Assembly: GCA_023245435.1 (NCBI GenBank)
Contig: JAHFKH010000002.1
Location: 1 to 45,725, forward strand
DNA from: Candidatus Shapirobacteria bacterium
GTDB lineage: Bacteria > Patescibacteriota > Microgenomatia > UBA12405
Direction of reading: 5' to 3'
DNA length: 45,725 bases
Shown one piece after another: positions 17,057-25,103 of this stretch. The notes beneath the pieces are model-generated. The model did no database searches. It saw only the letters and a list, made by a program, of their open reading frames with translations, and was not told the DNA's origin. Within the stretch, counting starts at the first letter, position 1. Each line of letters starts with the position of its first letter. Position numbers and translations under genes: made by a program.

Positions 17057-17764
17057 TTATTTTCCTAATCTCCTTTGACGATTTTGAAATTCTAAAATGG
17101 CAATATCCAATTGGGTTTTGTCAAAGTCCGGCCAATAAACTTTAGGAAAATACAATTCTGAGTAAGTTGCTTGCCAAGGAAGAAAGTTTGATAGACGTTG
17201 TTCGCCCGATGTTCTGACAATAAAATCAGGATCAGGTAGACCAGCTGTATCTAGATTTCGACTTATTAATTCCTCTGTAATTTCTTCAAGTTTAATTCCT
17301 AAAGCTGTTAATTTCCGAAAACTTCTAATAATCTCATCTCTGCCTCCATAGCTTAAAGCCACATTAACAATTGTTTTTTGATTATCTTTTGTCAAATTTT
17401 TGGCTTTCTCTAAAACTTTTTGCAAAGAAGTTGGCAATCTTTCAAAGTTACCTAAAATTCTTATTTTCATCCCTCGTTTGTTAGCCTCTTTCATTTTATG
17501 AATAGCAAAATTCTCAAAAAGTTCCATTAAATATGAAACTTCCCTTTCAGATCTTTTCCAATTCTCAGTAGAAAAAGCATATATGGTAACAATTTTTATA
17601 CCTAAATCCTGAGCATATTTTATGATTTCTTCAATTCGCTCTACCCCTTTCTTATGACCCATAAAAGTGGCTAAGCCTTTTTCTTTTGCCCAACGCCGAT
17701 TCCCATCAACAATGAAACCAATGTGATACGGTAATCCTTTTCGACTAGGAGATATTTTATCCAT
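17057..17764 (-). CDS. uppS: Undecaprenyl (polyprenyl) diphosphate synthase
   Basis: A 235-aa cis-prenyltransferase that extends farnesyl diphosphate with isopentenyl diphosphate to make the C55 lipid carrier for peptidoglycan and polysaccharides. Family motifs are all present. The catalytic Asp is in IVDGNRRWA (Asp20 with Asn22, Arg23, Arg24), followed by GHKKG (about 36-40), TIYAFSTENWKR, and near the C-terminus DFIVRTSGEQRLSNFLPWQATYSELYF. The length is normal. It is central to the operon and links the GT2 enzymes to lipid-carrier chemistry. Methyltransferase follows with no gap. Confidence 0.97.
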   Translation of the reverse strand: MDKISPSRKGLPYHIGFIVDGNRRWAKEKGLATFMGHKKGVERIEEIIKYAQDLGIKIVTIYAFSTENWKRSEREVSYLMELFENFAIHKMKEANKRGMKIRILGNFERLPTSLQKVLEKAKNLTKDNQKTIVNVALSYGGRDEIIRSFRKLTALGIKLEEITEELISRNLDTAGLPDPDFIVRTSGEQRLSNFLPWQATYSELYFPKVYWPDFDKTQLDIAILEFQNRQRRLGK

Positions 17765-17793
17765 CTATTTAATTTCTAAATTGTTCGGTCATA

Positions 17794-18042
17794 TTAATAC
17801 AGACCACGACCGAGGAAAATAGTAATAATTGTACCGATAATAGCGACAATAAAACTATTGGTATTGAACTCCGTAATATTCAACCCCAAAGCAAAACTTG
17901 TGACACCACCACCCACCACGGCACCAACTATGCCCAAAACCACATTTGTTAAAGTATCAGAACGAGTCTTAGCGGTATCCATAACAACCGATGCAATTAA
18001 ACCCATTGCCAATCCTAAAGTTATCCAAATAATAATATTCAC
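17794..18042 (-). CDS. GlsB/YeaQ/YmgE family small membrane protein
   Basis: An 82-aa protein with three hydrophobic segments and Gly-rich helices (LGIVGAVVGGGVTSFALG), the usual size and pattern of the transglycosylase-associated protein family. Its members are envelope stress proteins of unknown mechanism. It lies 3 nt after the GT2 gene and 29 nt before uppS within the TetR-headed operon. Confidence 0.9.
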   Translation of the reverse strand: MNIIIWITLGLAMGLIASVVMDTAKTRSDTLTNVVLGIVGAVVGGGVTSFALGLNITEFNTNSFIVAIIGTIITIFLGRGLY

Positions 18043-18045
18043 TGT

Positions 18046-18750
18046 TTATTTTTTGCTCGGATATCCAAACTTATAATTGAAAATATTTGAATATATCGGT
18101 CCTAATAAAACTAAATGTGCCTCAGCTGCCAGATATTTTGCAGAAATATTTAAACGGCCATCTTTATCTAATCTTCGAACCGATACTGGTATCCGGACAT
18201 TTTGAAGAAAGCCAAAGTTAGCGATTTTACTGGCTCTTAGAACATAATCGTGATCCTCTGCCAATTTTATTTTCTCGTTAAAACCGCCTATTGCTTGATG
18301 GATTTCTTTTTTAACAAAAATACAAAACCCCGGTGCATGAGGAAAAAACCTTTGAGTGGCTCCCATATACCAATTCACCGTACTATGCAGTAATTTATCA
18401 ATTTTTCTATCACTTAGAGGTTTTACTAAACAGGATGCCACCTCAAAATCTTGTGTTTTTATTTCTTTTATGGCTTTTTCCAAAAAGTCAGGTGGCAAAA
18501 TTACATCAGCATCTAAAAAAAGCAACCATTCACCTTGGGCAAACTTAGCTCCATTATTTCGGCCATTGGCTGGCATTCCCCCCGCAACCACTTTCGCTCC
18601 TGATTTTAAAGCGATCAAACGGGTGGCATCAATTGAATTATTATCAGCCACTATCACTTCAAAATCTTTAAAAGTTTGTTGTTTAAGCGACCCTAAAAGA
18701 TAAGGTAGATATTTTTCTTCATTGAAAGTCGGAATTATGACACTGAGCAT
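18046..18750 (-). CDS. GT2 glycosyltransferase
   Basis: A 234-aa GT-A family enzyme. The motifs are MLSVIIPTFNEEKYLPYLL at the N-terminus, VADNNSIDAT (about 34-43) and the DxD-type LFLDADVILP (about 76-85). An acceptor-side ED motif lies in KLAEDHDYVLRASK (about 161-174). This matches TagA/RSAM-associated and mycofactocin-type GT2 enzymes in layout. It is the first enzyme gene after tetR (13-nt gap). The sugar and acceptor are not predictable. Confidence 0.9.
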   Translation of the reverse strand: MLSVIIPTFNEEKYLPYLLGSLKQQTFKDFEVIVADNNSIDATRLIALKSGAKVVAGGMPANGRNNGAKFAQGEWLLFLDADVILPPDFLEKAIKEIKTQDFEVASCLVKPLSDRKIDKLLHSTVNWYMGATQRFFPHAPGFCIFVKKEIHQAIGGFNEKIKLAEDHDYVLRASKIANFGFLQNVRIPVSVRRLDKDGRLNISAKYLAAEAHLVLLGPIYSNIFNYKFGYPSKK

Positions 18751-18763
18751 ATTTTTTTAAAAA

Positions 18764-19351
18764 TTAGAATAATAAAGCAATGATTTGATCCGATATTTTG
18801 GCCGAATCCATTCTTTTGTTAAGAAATGAATATTCCAAAAGTAATCCATCCATCATGCTGGTAAGTAATGAGGTTAATAATTTGCTATCAATTTTTTTGG
18901 TCAATTTTTTACTGATTGATACCTCCTCAATTACTGGCTGGATTAAACAAATAAGCTGTTCTCTTAACTGAGCAATATGTTTCGTTATTTGAGAATCAGA
19001 TGAAGACAACTTAAACACAAAAGCTTTAACTAAATTTTTTTCCTTAAAACCAAAATCTAAGTAATTTTTGATTAGTCGATGTAACTTTTTGTCCACTGTC
19101 GTTTCGTTTAGGGCCGCTGTGATAGCTGAACTTAAATCATCAAAAACACCTTCGAGTACCTGTTCGTAAATTTCTGCCTTACCAGTAAAATGATAATAAA
19201 GTGCCGCTTTTGTAATATTTAGTTTTTTTGCAATGTCACTCATAGACACGCCCAGATAGCTATATTCGGAGAAAAACCAACGAGCGGTATCAATAATATA
19301 TTTTTTGGTATTTTGAACTACTCCTTCAGATTGTATTGTGGTTGCTTGCAT
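18764..19351 (-). CDS. TetR-family regulator of the envelope operon
   Basis: A 195-aa regulator. The HTH spans about residues 35-60 (VSMSDIAKKLNITKAALYYHFTGKAEIYEQVLEG), with the typical LYYHF block after the recognition helix. The C-terminal ligand domain is helical. It heads a six-gene operon (tetR, GT2, GlsB-type, uppS, methyltransferase, GT2). An 18-bp perfect palindrome lies 21 nt upstream of its start, so autoregulation of the whole operon is likely. Control of uppS by a TetR protein is unusual, because uppS is normally housekeeping. Confidence 0.92.
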   Translation of the reverse strand: MQATTIQSEGVVQNTKKYIIDTARWFFSEYSYLGVSMSDIAKKLNITKAALYYHFTGKAEIYEQVLEGVFDDLSSAITAALNETTVDKKLHRLIKNYLDFGFKEKNLVKAFVFKLSSSDSQITKHIAQLREQLICLIQPVIEEVSISKKLTKKIDSKLLTSLLTSMMDGLLLEYSFLNKRMDSAKISDQIIALLF

Positions 19352-19372
19352 AGTTTTGATTTATTCTATTTT

Positions 19373-19390
19373 ACTTACCGCTCGGTAAGT
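19373..19390. promoter_or_regulatory. TetR operator (18-bp palindrome)
   Basis: ACTTACCG-CT-CGGTAAGT is a perfect inverted repeat with a 2-nt centre. It extends to 22 bp with one mismatch pair (TT before, TA after). It lies 21 nt upstream of the tetR start at 19351. It has the form of classical TetR/AcrR operators, and this is the clearest regulatory site in the window. Confidence 0.85.
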
Positions 19391-19430
19391 TATCGTTAGG
19401 TTATCAAAATGGCAAATGCATGTCAAATGT

Positions 19431-20756
19431 TTAAGTTTTAATTGTCAGTTGCTTGTTGTGCAGTATAAATTTTGTCTTTATTGCCGACATTATTTGAATT
19501 CTGTCCTCAGCTGAGCCAGCTTTTAGAACATGGAGTAAGTATTCTTTTGCCGTATCTCGATCTAGAGGTATTTTTTGAGGGTAATCAAATTGGTTTAGAT
19601 TTCCAGCTAAAAATTCTTGATGAAGCACCTCGCCTCTCAGTGAATGGAATCTTTCGATTTCGTCTTTTAGTTGATTTGTTAACAATTTTTCGTCAAGTTT
19701 TATCTCATCAATATGAGCGAGTAGTTGTTGGATTAATTCCTCTTCGTTGATGTACGGCTCTTCGCAGTCATAATCAACATGCCGACCACAGTGATAATAA
19801 ACATATTTTTTAAATCTTCCGTATTTATATCTCTTATATTTTTCTTCGGCCGTTATCCACCCTCCACAACCTCCACATTTACATAATCCTCTAAACGGAA
19901 ATAGTTTTTTATTCCACTCTTTAAGGGGAACATATAATTGTTTTTGGGCTTTATCAAAGATTTCTCTTGTTATTAATGGTTCATGATTTCCTTTATAGAT
20001 AATTCCTCCGAACTCAAACTCACCGTAGTAATAGGTATTTTTGAGTAATTTATAAACCTTACTTAACGCCAGTGGTTTTCCACTTCTAGTAGTAAATCCA
20101 ATCTTATCCAACCACATTTTCACCACCCTTCCACTTTGTCCCTTTTCAGCTACTCGATTAAATATTTGTTTAATAATTGAGGCACGTTCTTTATCAACTT
20201 CTACGTAGCTGATTCGGTTATAACTCATAACGTTTAGATACCCAAGTGGAGCTATGTTAGGCCTCCATCCTGCCTCACACTTAGCTTTCATACCTCTTTT
20301 GACGTTGATGCCTCTATTATCGTTTTCCAGCTTGGCTTGGGAGCATAAGATCATCAGTAAAAATTTCTCATTTGGATTATTTGAAAATGTTTGAGAAAAA
20401 GTGCGAATTGTTTGTAATTTTCCCTGATCCATTAAATCTACTAGTGTTCCCAAATCTCCGGCATTTCTGCTCAATCTGTCGGGTGCCCAGGTTAATATAG
20501 CATCAAATTCTCCAGATCTGATATCAATTAATAGTTGGTTAAAGACTGGTCGAAGTCCTGATGACTTGGCTGAGTGACTTTCCTGCCGAATTTCCTTAAT
20601 AAATAGGTTCTCTCTTTCAGCCAATGTTTTCATTTCATTGATTTGGGATTCGATCGACATGGCTTGTCGTTCGTCTGATTCCGATGATTTTCTAGCGTAT
20701 AGGCAATACCTAGTTTGCTTTATTTCCTGTATCTTTCCATCTTCTTTCTTCTTCAT
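19431..20756 (-). CDS. Large serine recombinase (integrase)
   Basis: A 441-aa site-specific recombinase. The resolvase catalytic domain is at about residues 15-165, with the nucleophile in YARKS (probably Ser24) and further conserved Arg in LTWAPDRLSRN. A recombinase domain (about 175-290) includes GYLNV and LALSKVYKLLKNTYYYGEFEFGG. A zinc-ribbon follows (CKCGGCGGWITAEEK, then YYHCGRH and a further Cys). The C-terminal tail is short. It is at the short end for large serine integrases, with little room for a long coiled coil. It probably integrates the element. A decayed copy of its last about 35 residues is at 5790-5903. Confidence 0.94.
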   Translation of the reverse strand: MKKKEDGKIQEIKQTRYCLYARKSSESDERQAMSIESQINEMKTLAERENLFIKEIRQESHSAKSSGLRPVFNQLLIDIRSGEFDAILTWAPDRLSRNAGDLGTLVDLMDQGKLQTIRTFSQTFSNNPNEKFLLMILCSQAKLENDNRGINVKRGMKAKCEAGWRPNIAPLGYLNVMSYNRISYVEVDKERASIIKQIFNRVAEKGQSGRVVKMWLDKIGFTTRSGKPLALSKVYKLLKNTYYYGEFEFGGIIYKGNHEPLITREIFDKAQKQLYVPLKEWNKKLFPFRGLCKCGGCGGWITAEEKYKRYKYGRFKKYVYYHCGRHVDYDCEEPYINEEELIQQLLAHIDEIKLDEKLLTNQLKDEIERFHSLRGEVLHQEFLAGNLNQFDYPQKIPLDRDTAKEYLLHVLKAGSAEDRIQIMSAIKTKFILHNKQLTIKT

Positions 20757-20812
20757 GACACTACTGTACCGCAGGTTTTGTGGAAGTCTAGGAGATAAAT
20801 GTATGTTTTAAA

Positions 20813-21700
20813 CTACAAATCAAGCGTCTCGGGCATTATGGAAGCGCAAGTTAACCCAAACGTCACTGATACTTTTTTTGCTTCTTCTGGAGTTAGTTCC
20901 TTCCAAATTTTTTCTTTTTCGTAAGCGACAATTTCCTCAGTTGTAATTTCTCTTGTTTGAAAACTGGTTTCTTTAACGTTGTAAATGCCTTTAGCATTAA
21001 TTATTTCAATATTACCGATAAAGTGTCTTTCCACGACATCGTAATAGAATTGGAGAGTGTCCACGGTTAAAGTCTCACCCTCAAGGGTCAAAATCTGTTT
21101 TTGATTTTGATTTGGTGGGGTATAGATATAACTGCCTGGTTTCCTGGTCAACTGGTTTTCGTTCCACAAGCGAGCAAAAACTTCATATGCGGTTGCAGTT
21201 TTGCCATTATCGACGACTAATTTGATAACTTTAGGATCTGTCGAAACGGTTCCTTTAAAAGCTGAACTGGTAGAAACACTTAAACTCATTCCTTTAATCA
21301 TTGTGTCTGAAATCATAGAAGAGGCGTAAAGCTTTGTTTTTATGTCCTTATCCTCAGTATCAACTAATGCCAATAAATCAATTCCCAACTCAGAGGCCAT
21401 ATTTACAGCAGTACTCGTATAAGGTGAATTAGAAACAATGGATCCCTTTTTGGCGCCAATATCTTGAAGTTTAGTATTAAATGCTTCGATGACGGGTATA
21501 TCAACAGGTCTTTTATAATCCTTACATTCAAAAGCAATAAAATCATAATTTGATGGATCAACTAGTTTTACATCAACCTGTCGTCTACCTTTAGAAAGTT
21601 TTCCCCGCAAAAAGACGTTTTTGTAAACTTCTGATTCGGGGTTGAAACCCTTGATCATCTCACGGGTTTTATCTTCAAATTTTTTCCATTTTTTTATCAT
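20813..21700 (-). CDS. Mrr-like restriction endonuclease-fold protein
   Basis: A 295-aa protein with an N-terminal PD-(D/E)xK nuclease domain. Asp43 lies in QVDVKLVD, and Glu58-Cys59-Lys60 form the ExK signature in IAFECKDYKRPVD. These are followed by the Mrr-typical helix and strand (KLQDIGAKKGSIVSNSPYT, with ELGIDLLAL after it). The remaining about 185 residues have no recognised domain and may recognise the target. Solitary Mrr-type enzymes cut modified DNA or act in defence. Whether the two element methyltransferases protect from it is unknown. It lies 56 nt upstream of the recombinase and is divergent from the MltG-like gene. Confidence 0.82.
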   Translation of the reverse strand: MIKKWKKFEDKTREMIKGFNPESEVYKNVFLRGKLSKGRRQVDVKLVDPSNYDFIAFECKDYKRPVDIPVIEAFNTKLQDIGAKKGSIVSNSPYTSTAVNMASELGIDLLALVDTEDKDIKTKLYASSMISDTMIKGMSLSVSTSSAFKGTVSTDPKVIKLVVDNGKTATAYEVFARLWNENQLTRKPGSYIYTPPNQNQKQILTLEGETLTVDTLQFYYDVVERHFIGNIEIINAKGIYNVKETSFQTREITTEEIVAYEKEKIWKELTPEEAKKVSVTFGLTCASIMPETLDL

Positions 21701-21747
21701 ATTTCAAATATTTATCAACCGACATGATTATAATCTTATCCCAGGTA

Positions 21748-21753
21748 TATAAT
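21748..21753 (+). promoter_or_regulatory. -10 box that decides the MltG-like start
   Basis: TATAAT at 21748-21753 overlaps the first possible ATG (21752). A transcript from it would begin about 7 nt later, so translation must use the next ATG at 21767, giving a leader of only about 6 nt. No good -35 is visible. Confidence 0.6.
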
Positions 21754-21766
21754 GTTAAAATTTGCA

Positions 21767-22258
21767 ATGAAGAGAATTTTAGTTTTGTTATTTTTAGTCG
21801 GAATCATCACGGTTGGAGTTGCTTATTTCAAATCTAATAAAATTCCCGCTGATGATTTCAAAGCCCCAGGTAAAAGTTGGAATTCGCCTAAAAAAGTCGA
21901 AGATTATTTCGTTGAAAAACTGAGATTTACTCAAAGTGATTTAGAAAGACAAAAACAAAGCGAAACGGTCGATTTTCGGCCCGGCAAAGGCTCTACGCTA
22001 GAGGCAATTGTAAGTAACCTTCAATATTATGGATTCATTCGGAGTGAAAAAGCCTTAATGTATGCTTTAGAAAATACCAAAGATACTACTCAAGGAAACC
22101 CGGGAGCACTCTCTGTTGGCAGGAATGGGTCGATTGATACTGTAGCCAGTTACCGGGTTTCGGAAAATATGACTACCTGGGAAATGGCTGATACTTTACT
22201 TAACAAATCACACTATTTTGGTCCGAATGATGAGTACAACTATATGTTTATGCCCTAA
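21767..22258 (+). CDS. MltG N-terminal-like protein lacking the catalytic domain
   Basis: A 163-aa protein with an N-terminal TM/signal anchor (ILVLLFLVGIITVGVAYF). Its extracytoplasmic region resembles the LysM-like part of endolytic transglycosylase MltG (YceG). It has the DFRPGKGSTLEAIVSNLQ motif, then YGFIRSEKALMYAL, and a second weaker YRVSENMTTWEMADTLL unit. MltG proteins are about 330 aa or more and carry the catalytic Glu in a C-terminal domain, which is absent here. It may bind glycan strands or interfere with the host enzyme. It is divergent from the Mrr-like gene, and a hairpin terminator follows. Confidence 0.65.
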   Translation: MKRILVLLFLVGIITVGVAYFKSNKIPADDFKAPGKSWNSPKKVEDYFVEKLRFTQSDLERQKQSETVDFRPGKGSTLEAIVSNLQYYGFIRSEKALMYALENTKDTTQGNPGALSVGRNGSIDTVASYRVSENMTTWEMADTLLNKSHYFGPNDEYNYMFMP

Positions 22259-22263
22259 ACTTC

Positions 22264-22289
22264 AAACCCTCCGATTTCTCAGAGGGTTT
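22264..22289. terminator. Hairpin terminator between convergent genes
   Basis: AAACCCTC pairs perfectly with GAGGGTTT across a 10-nt loop. It lies 5 nt after the MltG-like stop. A T-rich tract (ctctttttaatt) follows on the plus strand. It may serve both this gene and the convergent DUF4352 gene, which ends at 22309. Confidence 0.7.
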
Positions 22290-22308
22290 AATTGAATTCT
22301 CTTTTTAA

Positions 22309-22851
22309 TTATTTTATTAGAGATATTTGTTTCTCGGTTCCAAATAATCCACCTTTGACCAATAGTTTTAAGTCGGTGGCATCATCGGGTAAGTCGAAGA
22401 CTATGTCGCCAGTTACTGATAGTCCAGGCTGTACCTGTTGCAAGAACATGTCTATCTTGCCTTGAGATAATCCTTTGGCTGTTTGACCTTCGATTGATCT
22501 ATCAAACTTTCTACCTTGGGAATCAGTAATTTTTATCATTGAGCTGTCAATTGTGACCGTCTCCTTGCCAACATTCTTGACATTTAGTGTCACCACATAG
22601 AAAGTACCTTGGGCATCCTTTTTGGTATAAGAGCTACCCAATGATTTTGCAGTAGTAACGCCTGTCGCAGTAAATGCCAGATCCTTATCGGTTACTGTGT
22701 CGTTAAGTTTGGCTACGGCATCTTCTTTTTTGGCTCCATTTTGAGTAGTACCACTATTGTTGGTGTTTGAACCCTTACCACCCCCTGAAATTGCACCAAT
22801 TATCATAATAATTACAAAGGCGATTACGCCCCATTTGAGTATTTTTTTCAT
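22309..22851 (-). CDS. DUF4352-type secreted or anchored protein
   Basis: About 180 aa. It starts MKKILKWGVIAFVIIMIIGAI, one hydrophobic anchor, followed by a Gly/Ser/Asn linker and an immunoglobulin-like beta domain (about 60-175). The DUF4352 hallmarks are GTFYVVTLNVKNVGKETVTI and the DSQGRKFD segment, then FDLPDDATDLKLLVKGGLF. I prefer the Met at 22851 to the upstream one at 22974, which adds 41 non-matching residues and overlaps the divergent XRE gene. DUF4352 proteins are common in Gram-positives and their phages as extracellular proteins of unknown function. Confidence 0.82.
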   Translation of the reverse strand: MKKILKWGVIAFVIIMIIGAISGGGKGSNTNNSGTTQNGAKKEDAVAKLNDTVTDKDLAFTATGVTTAKSLGSSYTKKDAQGTFYVVTLNVKNVGKETVTIDSSMIKITDSQGRKFDRSIEGQTAKGLSQGKIDMFLQQVQPGLSVTGDIVFDLPDDATDLKLLVKGGLFGTEKQISLIK

Positions 22852-22934
22852 ATTTTTTGAATAAATATTTCTAACTAATAATTCACGTATATGATGACAC
22901 ATTTTATTTGTTAAGTCTATGTTTACTGCGTGGC

Positions 22935-22958
22935 AGTATTCTAATACTTGAATATGAT
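22935..22958 (+). promoter_or_regulatory. XRE operator and -10 box
   Basis: AGTATT-CT-AATACT (22935-22948) is a perfect 14-bp inverted repeat just upstream of a -10-like TATGAT (22953-22958), which is 6 nt before a GTG codon at 22965. This fits an autoregulated, leaderless XRE gene and argues for the GTG start over the TTG at 22908. Confidence 0.55.
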
Positions 22959-22964
22959 GAATCT

Positions 22965-23186
22965 GTGTTATCAAAAGATGCTTTTACCAAAAAACTAGCT
23001 GAAAAAATCAAGAAAGCCAGAGAAGAATCAGGTATATCTCAGGAAGAACTGGCACACCAAGCGGGACTTTACCGAACTTACATCGGCCATTTGGAAAATG
23101 CCAAATATTCACCAACGGCATATGTAATTTATAAAATCAGCAAAGTCCTGAACATTAAGGCTGACGATTTACTTCCGGGTAATTAA
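22965..23186 (+). CDS. XRE/Cro-type HTH regulator
   Basis: About 73 aa, essentially one Cro/C1-type HTH domain: KLAEKIKKAREESGISQEELAHQAGL, then YRTYIGHLENAKYSPTAYVIYKISKVLNIKADDLL. The GISQEELA and YIGHLENAK blocks are diagnostic. The GTG at 22965 is chosen because a -10 box and palindrome lie immediately upstream. The size suits an immunity-repressor or restriction-modification control protein. It is convergent with terL, overlapping its stop by 4 bp, and divergent from the DUF4352 gene. Confidence 0.88.
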   Translation: MLSKDAFTKKLAEKIKKAREESGISQEELAHQAGLYRTYIGHLENAKYSPTAYVIYKISKVLNIKADDLLPGN

Positions 23187-24691
23187 AATCTTGTATTCAT
23201 CGAAATAGACTCTAGCCTATCAAGGCCGTAGTTTCTGTCGTACAAACTACTTCCACAGCTGATAATCATTATTCCGGGTACGGGTTTATTGTCGATTTCC
23301 AAAATCTTTAGTATTAATAAGGAAAAGGCGTCAGCAAGATCATCATGTTTTTCGATTCCAAATCCGACTAGCTGACTTATTAACTCCTCGGCTCCTTTTC
23401 GAGGAAATAAAATTTTACCCTGTTCAATTAAATGAGTCACTAACGCCAATCTAGAACGCTTGTCCTGTCCATTAACCTTAACGCCCTCACAATGAATATT
23501 TCGGTCTCCTAAATGCTGGATTATTGATTGTTGGTATCCAACGTCTTCGATAAATATTTTTGATTCCTTTCCTAAAATTGACGATAGTTCTTCAATTTTT
23601 GAAACCGTTTGAGGAAAAGTCAGTCTTTGATTGACTGGATTTGGATAAATATATATTTCTAGGTTTTCTTTACCACCATATACTTTGGCAGTAACCATAG
23701 TTGTATAATCTGCTGAATCTTTTTGAGAAATTGCCAAATCAATGCCAGTTCCAATTAGTTTGAAATCCTTTTTATCTCTCTCGATTTCATTGTAGAATTT
23801 TATCCATTCAGGGTGAACTAACCTATCAGCATCAGAAATTATTTTTAGCAAATATTCTCGATACCATGAAGATTCAGACCCAATGCTAGATCTCAACTTA
23901 TTAATTGCTTCCATGTTTGGGAACTTTCCTGGCCACGCGATCGTTTCATGTTTATCGACTAGTGGAACAGATAGAAATTTACCGCTAAGTTTTTTATTAT
24001 CTATCATCGCTTTGAGTCGCATGAGTAAACAATCCTCATGGAGTAAGTTTCCGACGATAATATATTTTGTAAAATTATCACCGACCGGGAACACCTCACC
24101 AGTCAGCCATTGAGAAGTTTTGTCTCGACTCTCCCTAGTTTTAGTATTGTTTAAGTCCTCTACATCGTCGCAGATCACTAAATCTGGTCGATATTGACCG
24201 TGTCTTAAACCACGAATACTCTGTTCCGTTGAGGCAACCGCTATTCGGGCATCGAAGTTAGATAAAACAATAGAGGTCGACCCCCATTCGTCATTAACTT
24301 CCTGAAACGGCCCGATATCCTTTTTAAGTAATTCGTTAGTTTCCAACTCTCTCTTAATATTAGTGAGATGAAGCCTGGCCTGTTGTTGAGTTTGACCTAC
24401 AATTAGTACAAACTTCTTCTGTTGACTTCCAGTAATTGCCCAGATTGGATATGACAAACTCATGATTGTTGATTTACTTGACCCCCTAAAGGCAATGACA
24501 ATTCCCAACTTCAAATTTGTGTCTTCGGTCAGGGAAAACATTTCATTATGAAACGGAGCAAATGGATAGCCGATGTAGTGGCTAAAATAAATAGTAAAAA
24601 ACCAGAAGTGGCTGTTTCTGGCCAACGCCTTGCGGACACTTCTTTTCTTTTTTATCTCGACGAGTTCACTTTCATTTAATGTTTGGATCAT
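23183..24691 (-). CDS. Phage terminase large subunit (TerL)
   Basis: A 502-aa packaging motor. In the ATPase domain, Walker A is FRGSSKST (residues 68-75) and Walker B is LVICDD (171-176). The RNase H-like nuclease has acidic residues in GIDLAISQKDSADYT (Asp318), FIEDVGYQ (Glu382) and HDDLADAF (Asp450/451/454). It is full length with all catalytic acids, so it is apparently intact. The start at 24691 is set by a perfect AGGAGG 5 nt upstream. It overlaps the TerS-like gene. Portal and capsid genes normally follow, but a convergent XRE gene comes next instead. Confidence 0.93.
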   Translation of the reverse strand: MIQTLNESELVEIKKKRSVRKALARNSHFWFFTIYFSHYIGYPFAPFHNEMFSLTEDTNLKLGIVIAFRGSSKSTIMSLSYPIWAITGSQQKKFVLIVGQTQQQARLHLTNIKRELETNELLKKDIGPFQEVNDEWGSTSIVLSNFDARIAVASTEQSIRGLRHGQYRPDLVICDDVEDLNNTKTRESRDKTSQWLTGEVFPVGDNFTKYIIVGNLLHEDCLLMRLKAMIDNKKLSGKFLSVPLVDKHETIAWPGKFPNMEAINKLRSSIGSESSWYREYLLKIISDADRLVHPEWIKFYNEIERDKKDFKLIGTGIDLAISQKDSADYTTMVTAKVYGGKENLEIYIYPNPVNQRLTFPQTVSKIEELSSILGKESKIFIEDVGYQQSIIQHLGDRNIHCEGVKVNGQDKRSRLALVTHLIEQGKILFPRKGAEELISQLVGFGIEKHDDLADAFSLLILKILEIDNKPVPGIMIISCGSSLYDRNYGLDRLESISMNTRF

Positions 24692-25103
24692 TTTTCCCTC
24701 CTTCAATTGAATTTTCTAATGTGTTTGGTAAGACCGAGGCCAATTTCAGTGCCTTCATTACTAGTGCTTCCTGCTCTGGCGACAATTGCTCATCGTCGTG
24801 TTTTAATTTGGCAGTTACTTCTACTCTCGTGGCATATGATGGATGATGGTTACGTAACCAAAAAATAATGGCAGTCAAATTCTTATCTCTAATTGCACTC
24901 ATAAGTTGAGATTCAGCCATATCATTAACCAAACCATTACCATCAGAAATTGCCTCGTTAACTGCGGCCGCAAACTTTTCATCATCGCTTTTCCAACGAT
25001 AAAAACTGGCTCGACCAATGCCGACTTTTTCACAGGCAACTTGAACCACAGGTGTCTTTTTTAGTTGTTCAATTAACAGTTGTTTTTCATTTTTTGTTTT
25101 CAT
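24672..25103 (-). CDS. Probable terminase small subunit (HTH)
   Basis: A 143-aa protein beginning with a homeodomain-like HTH (EQLKKTPVVQVACEKVGIGRASFYRWKSDDEKFAAAVNEA). A helical middle part (LVNDMAESQLMSAIRDKNLTAIIFWLRNHHPSYA) and a charged tail follow. This is the layout of phBC6A51-type HTH proteins that act as phage TerS. TerS recognises the pac/cos site and recruits TerL, whose gene overlaps by 20 bp. The 5' end overlaps the methyltransferase gene by 17 bp. No pac or cos site could be identified. Confidence 0.82.
   Translation of the reverse strand: MKTKNEKQLLIEQLKKTPVVQVACEKVGIGRASFYRWKSDDEKFAAAVNEAISDGNGLVNDMAESQLMSAIRDKNLTAIIFWLRNHHPSYATRVEVTAKLKHDDEQLSPEQEALVMKALKLASVLPNTLENSIEGGKNDPNIK
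24697..24702 (-). promoter_or_regulatory. Shine-Dalgarno AGGAGG for terL
   Basis: A perfect AGGAGG on the minus strand, 5 nt before the ATG at 24691. It rules out the ATG at 24706, which lies upstream of it. It is embedded in the 3' end of the TerS-like gene. Confidence 0.85.

Noticed and set aside
19853..19861. DnaA-box-like TTATCCACC
   Set aside because: It is a single imperfect copy inside the recombinase coding sequence, with no cluster and no dnaA nearby.
22908..22964. TTG start for the XRE gene at 22908
   Set aside because: The extra residues do not fit the HTH family, and the palindrome and -10 box lie between this TTG and the GTG at 22965.
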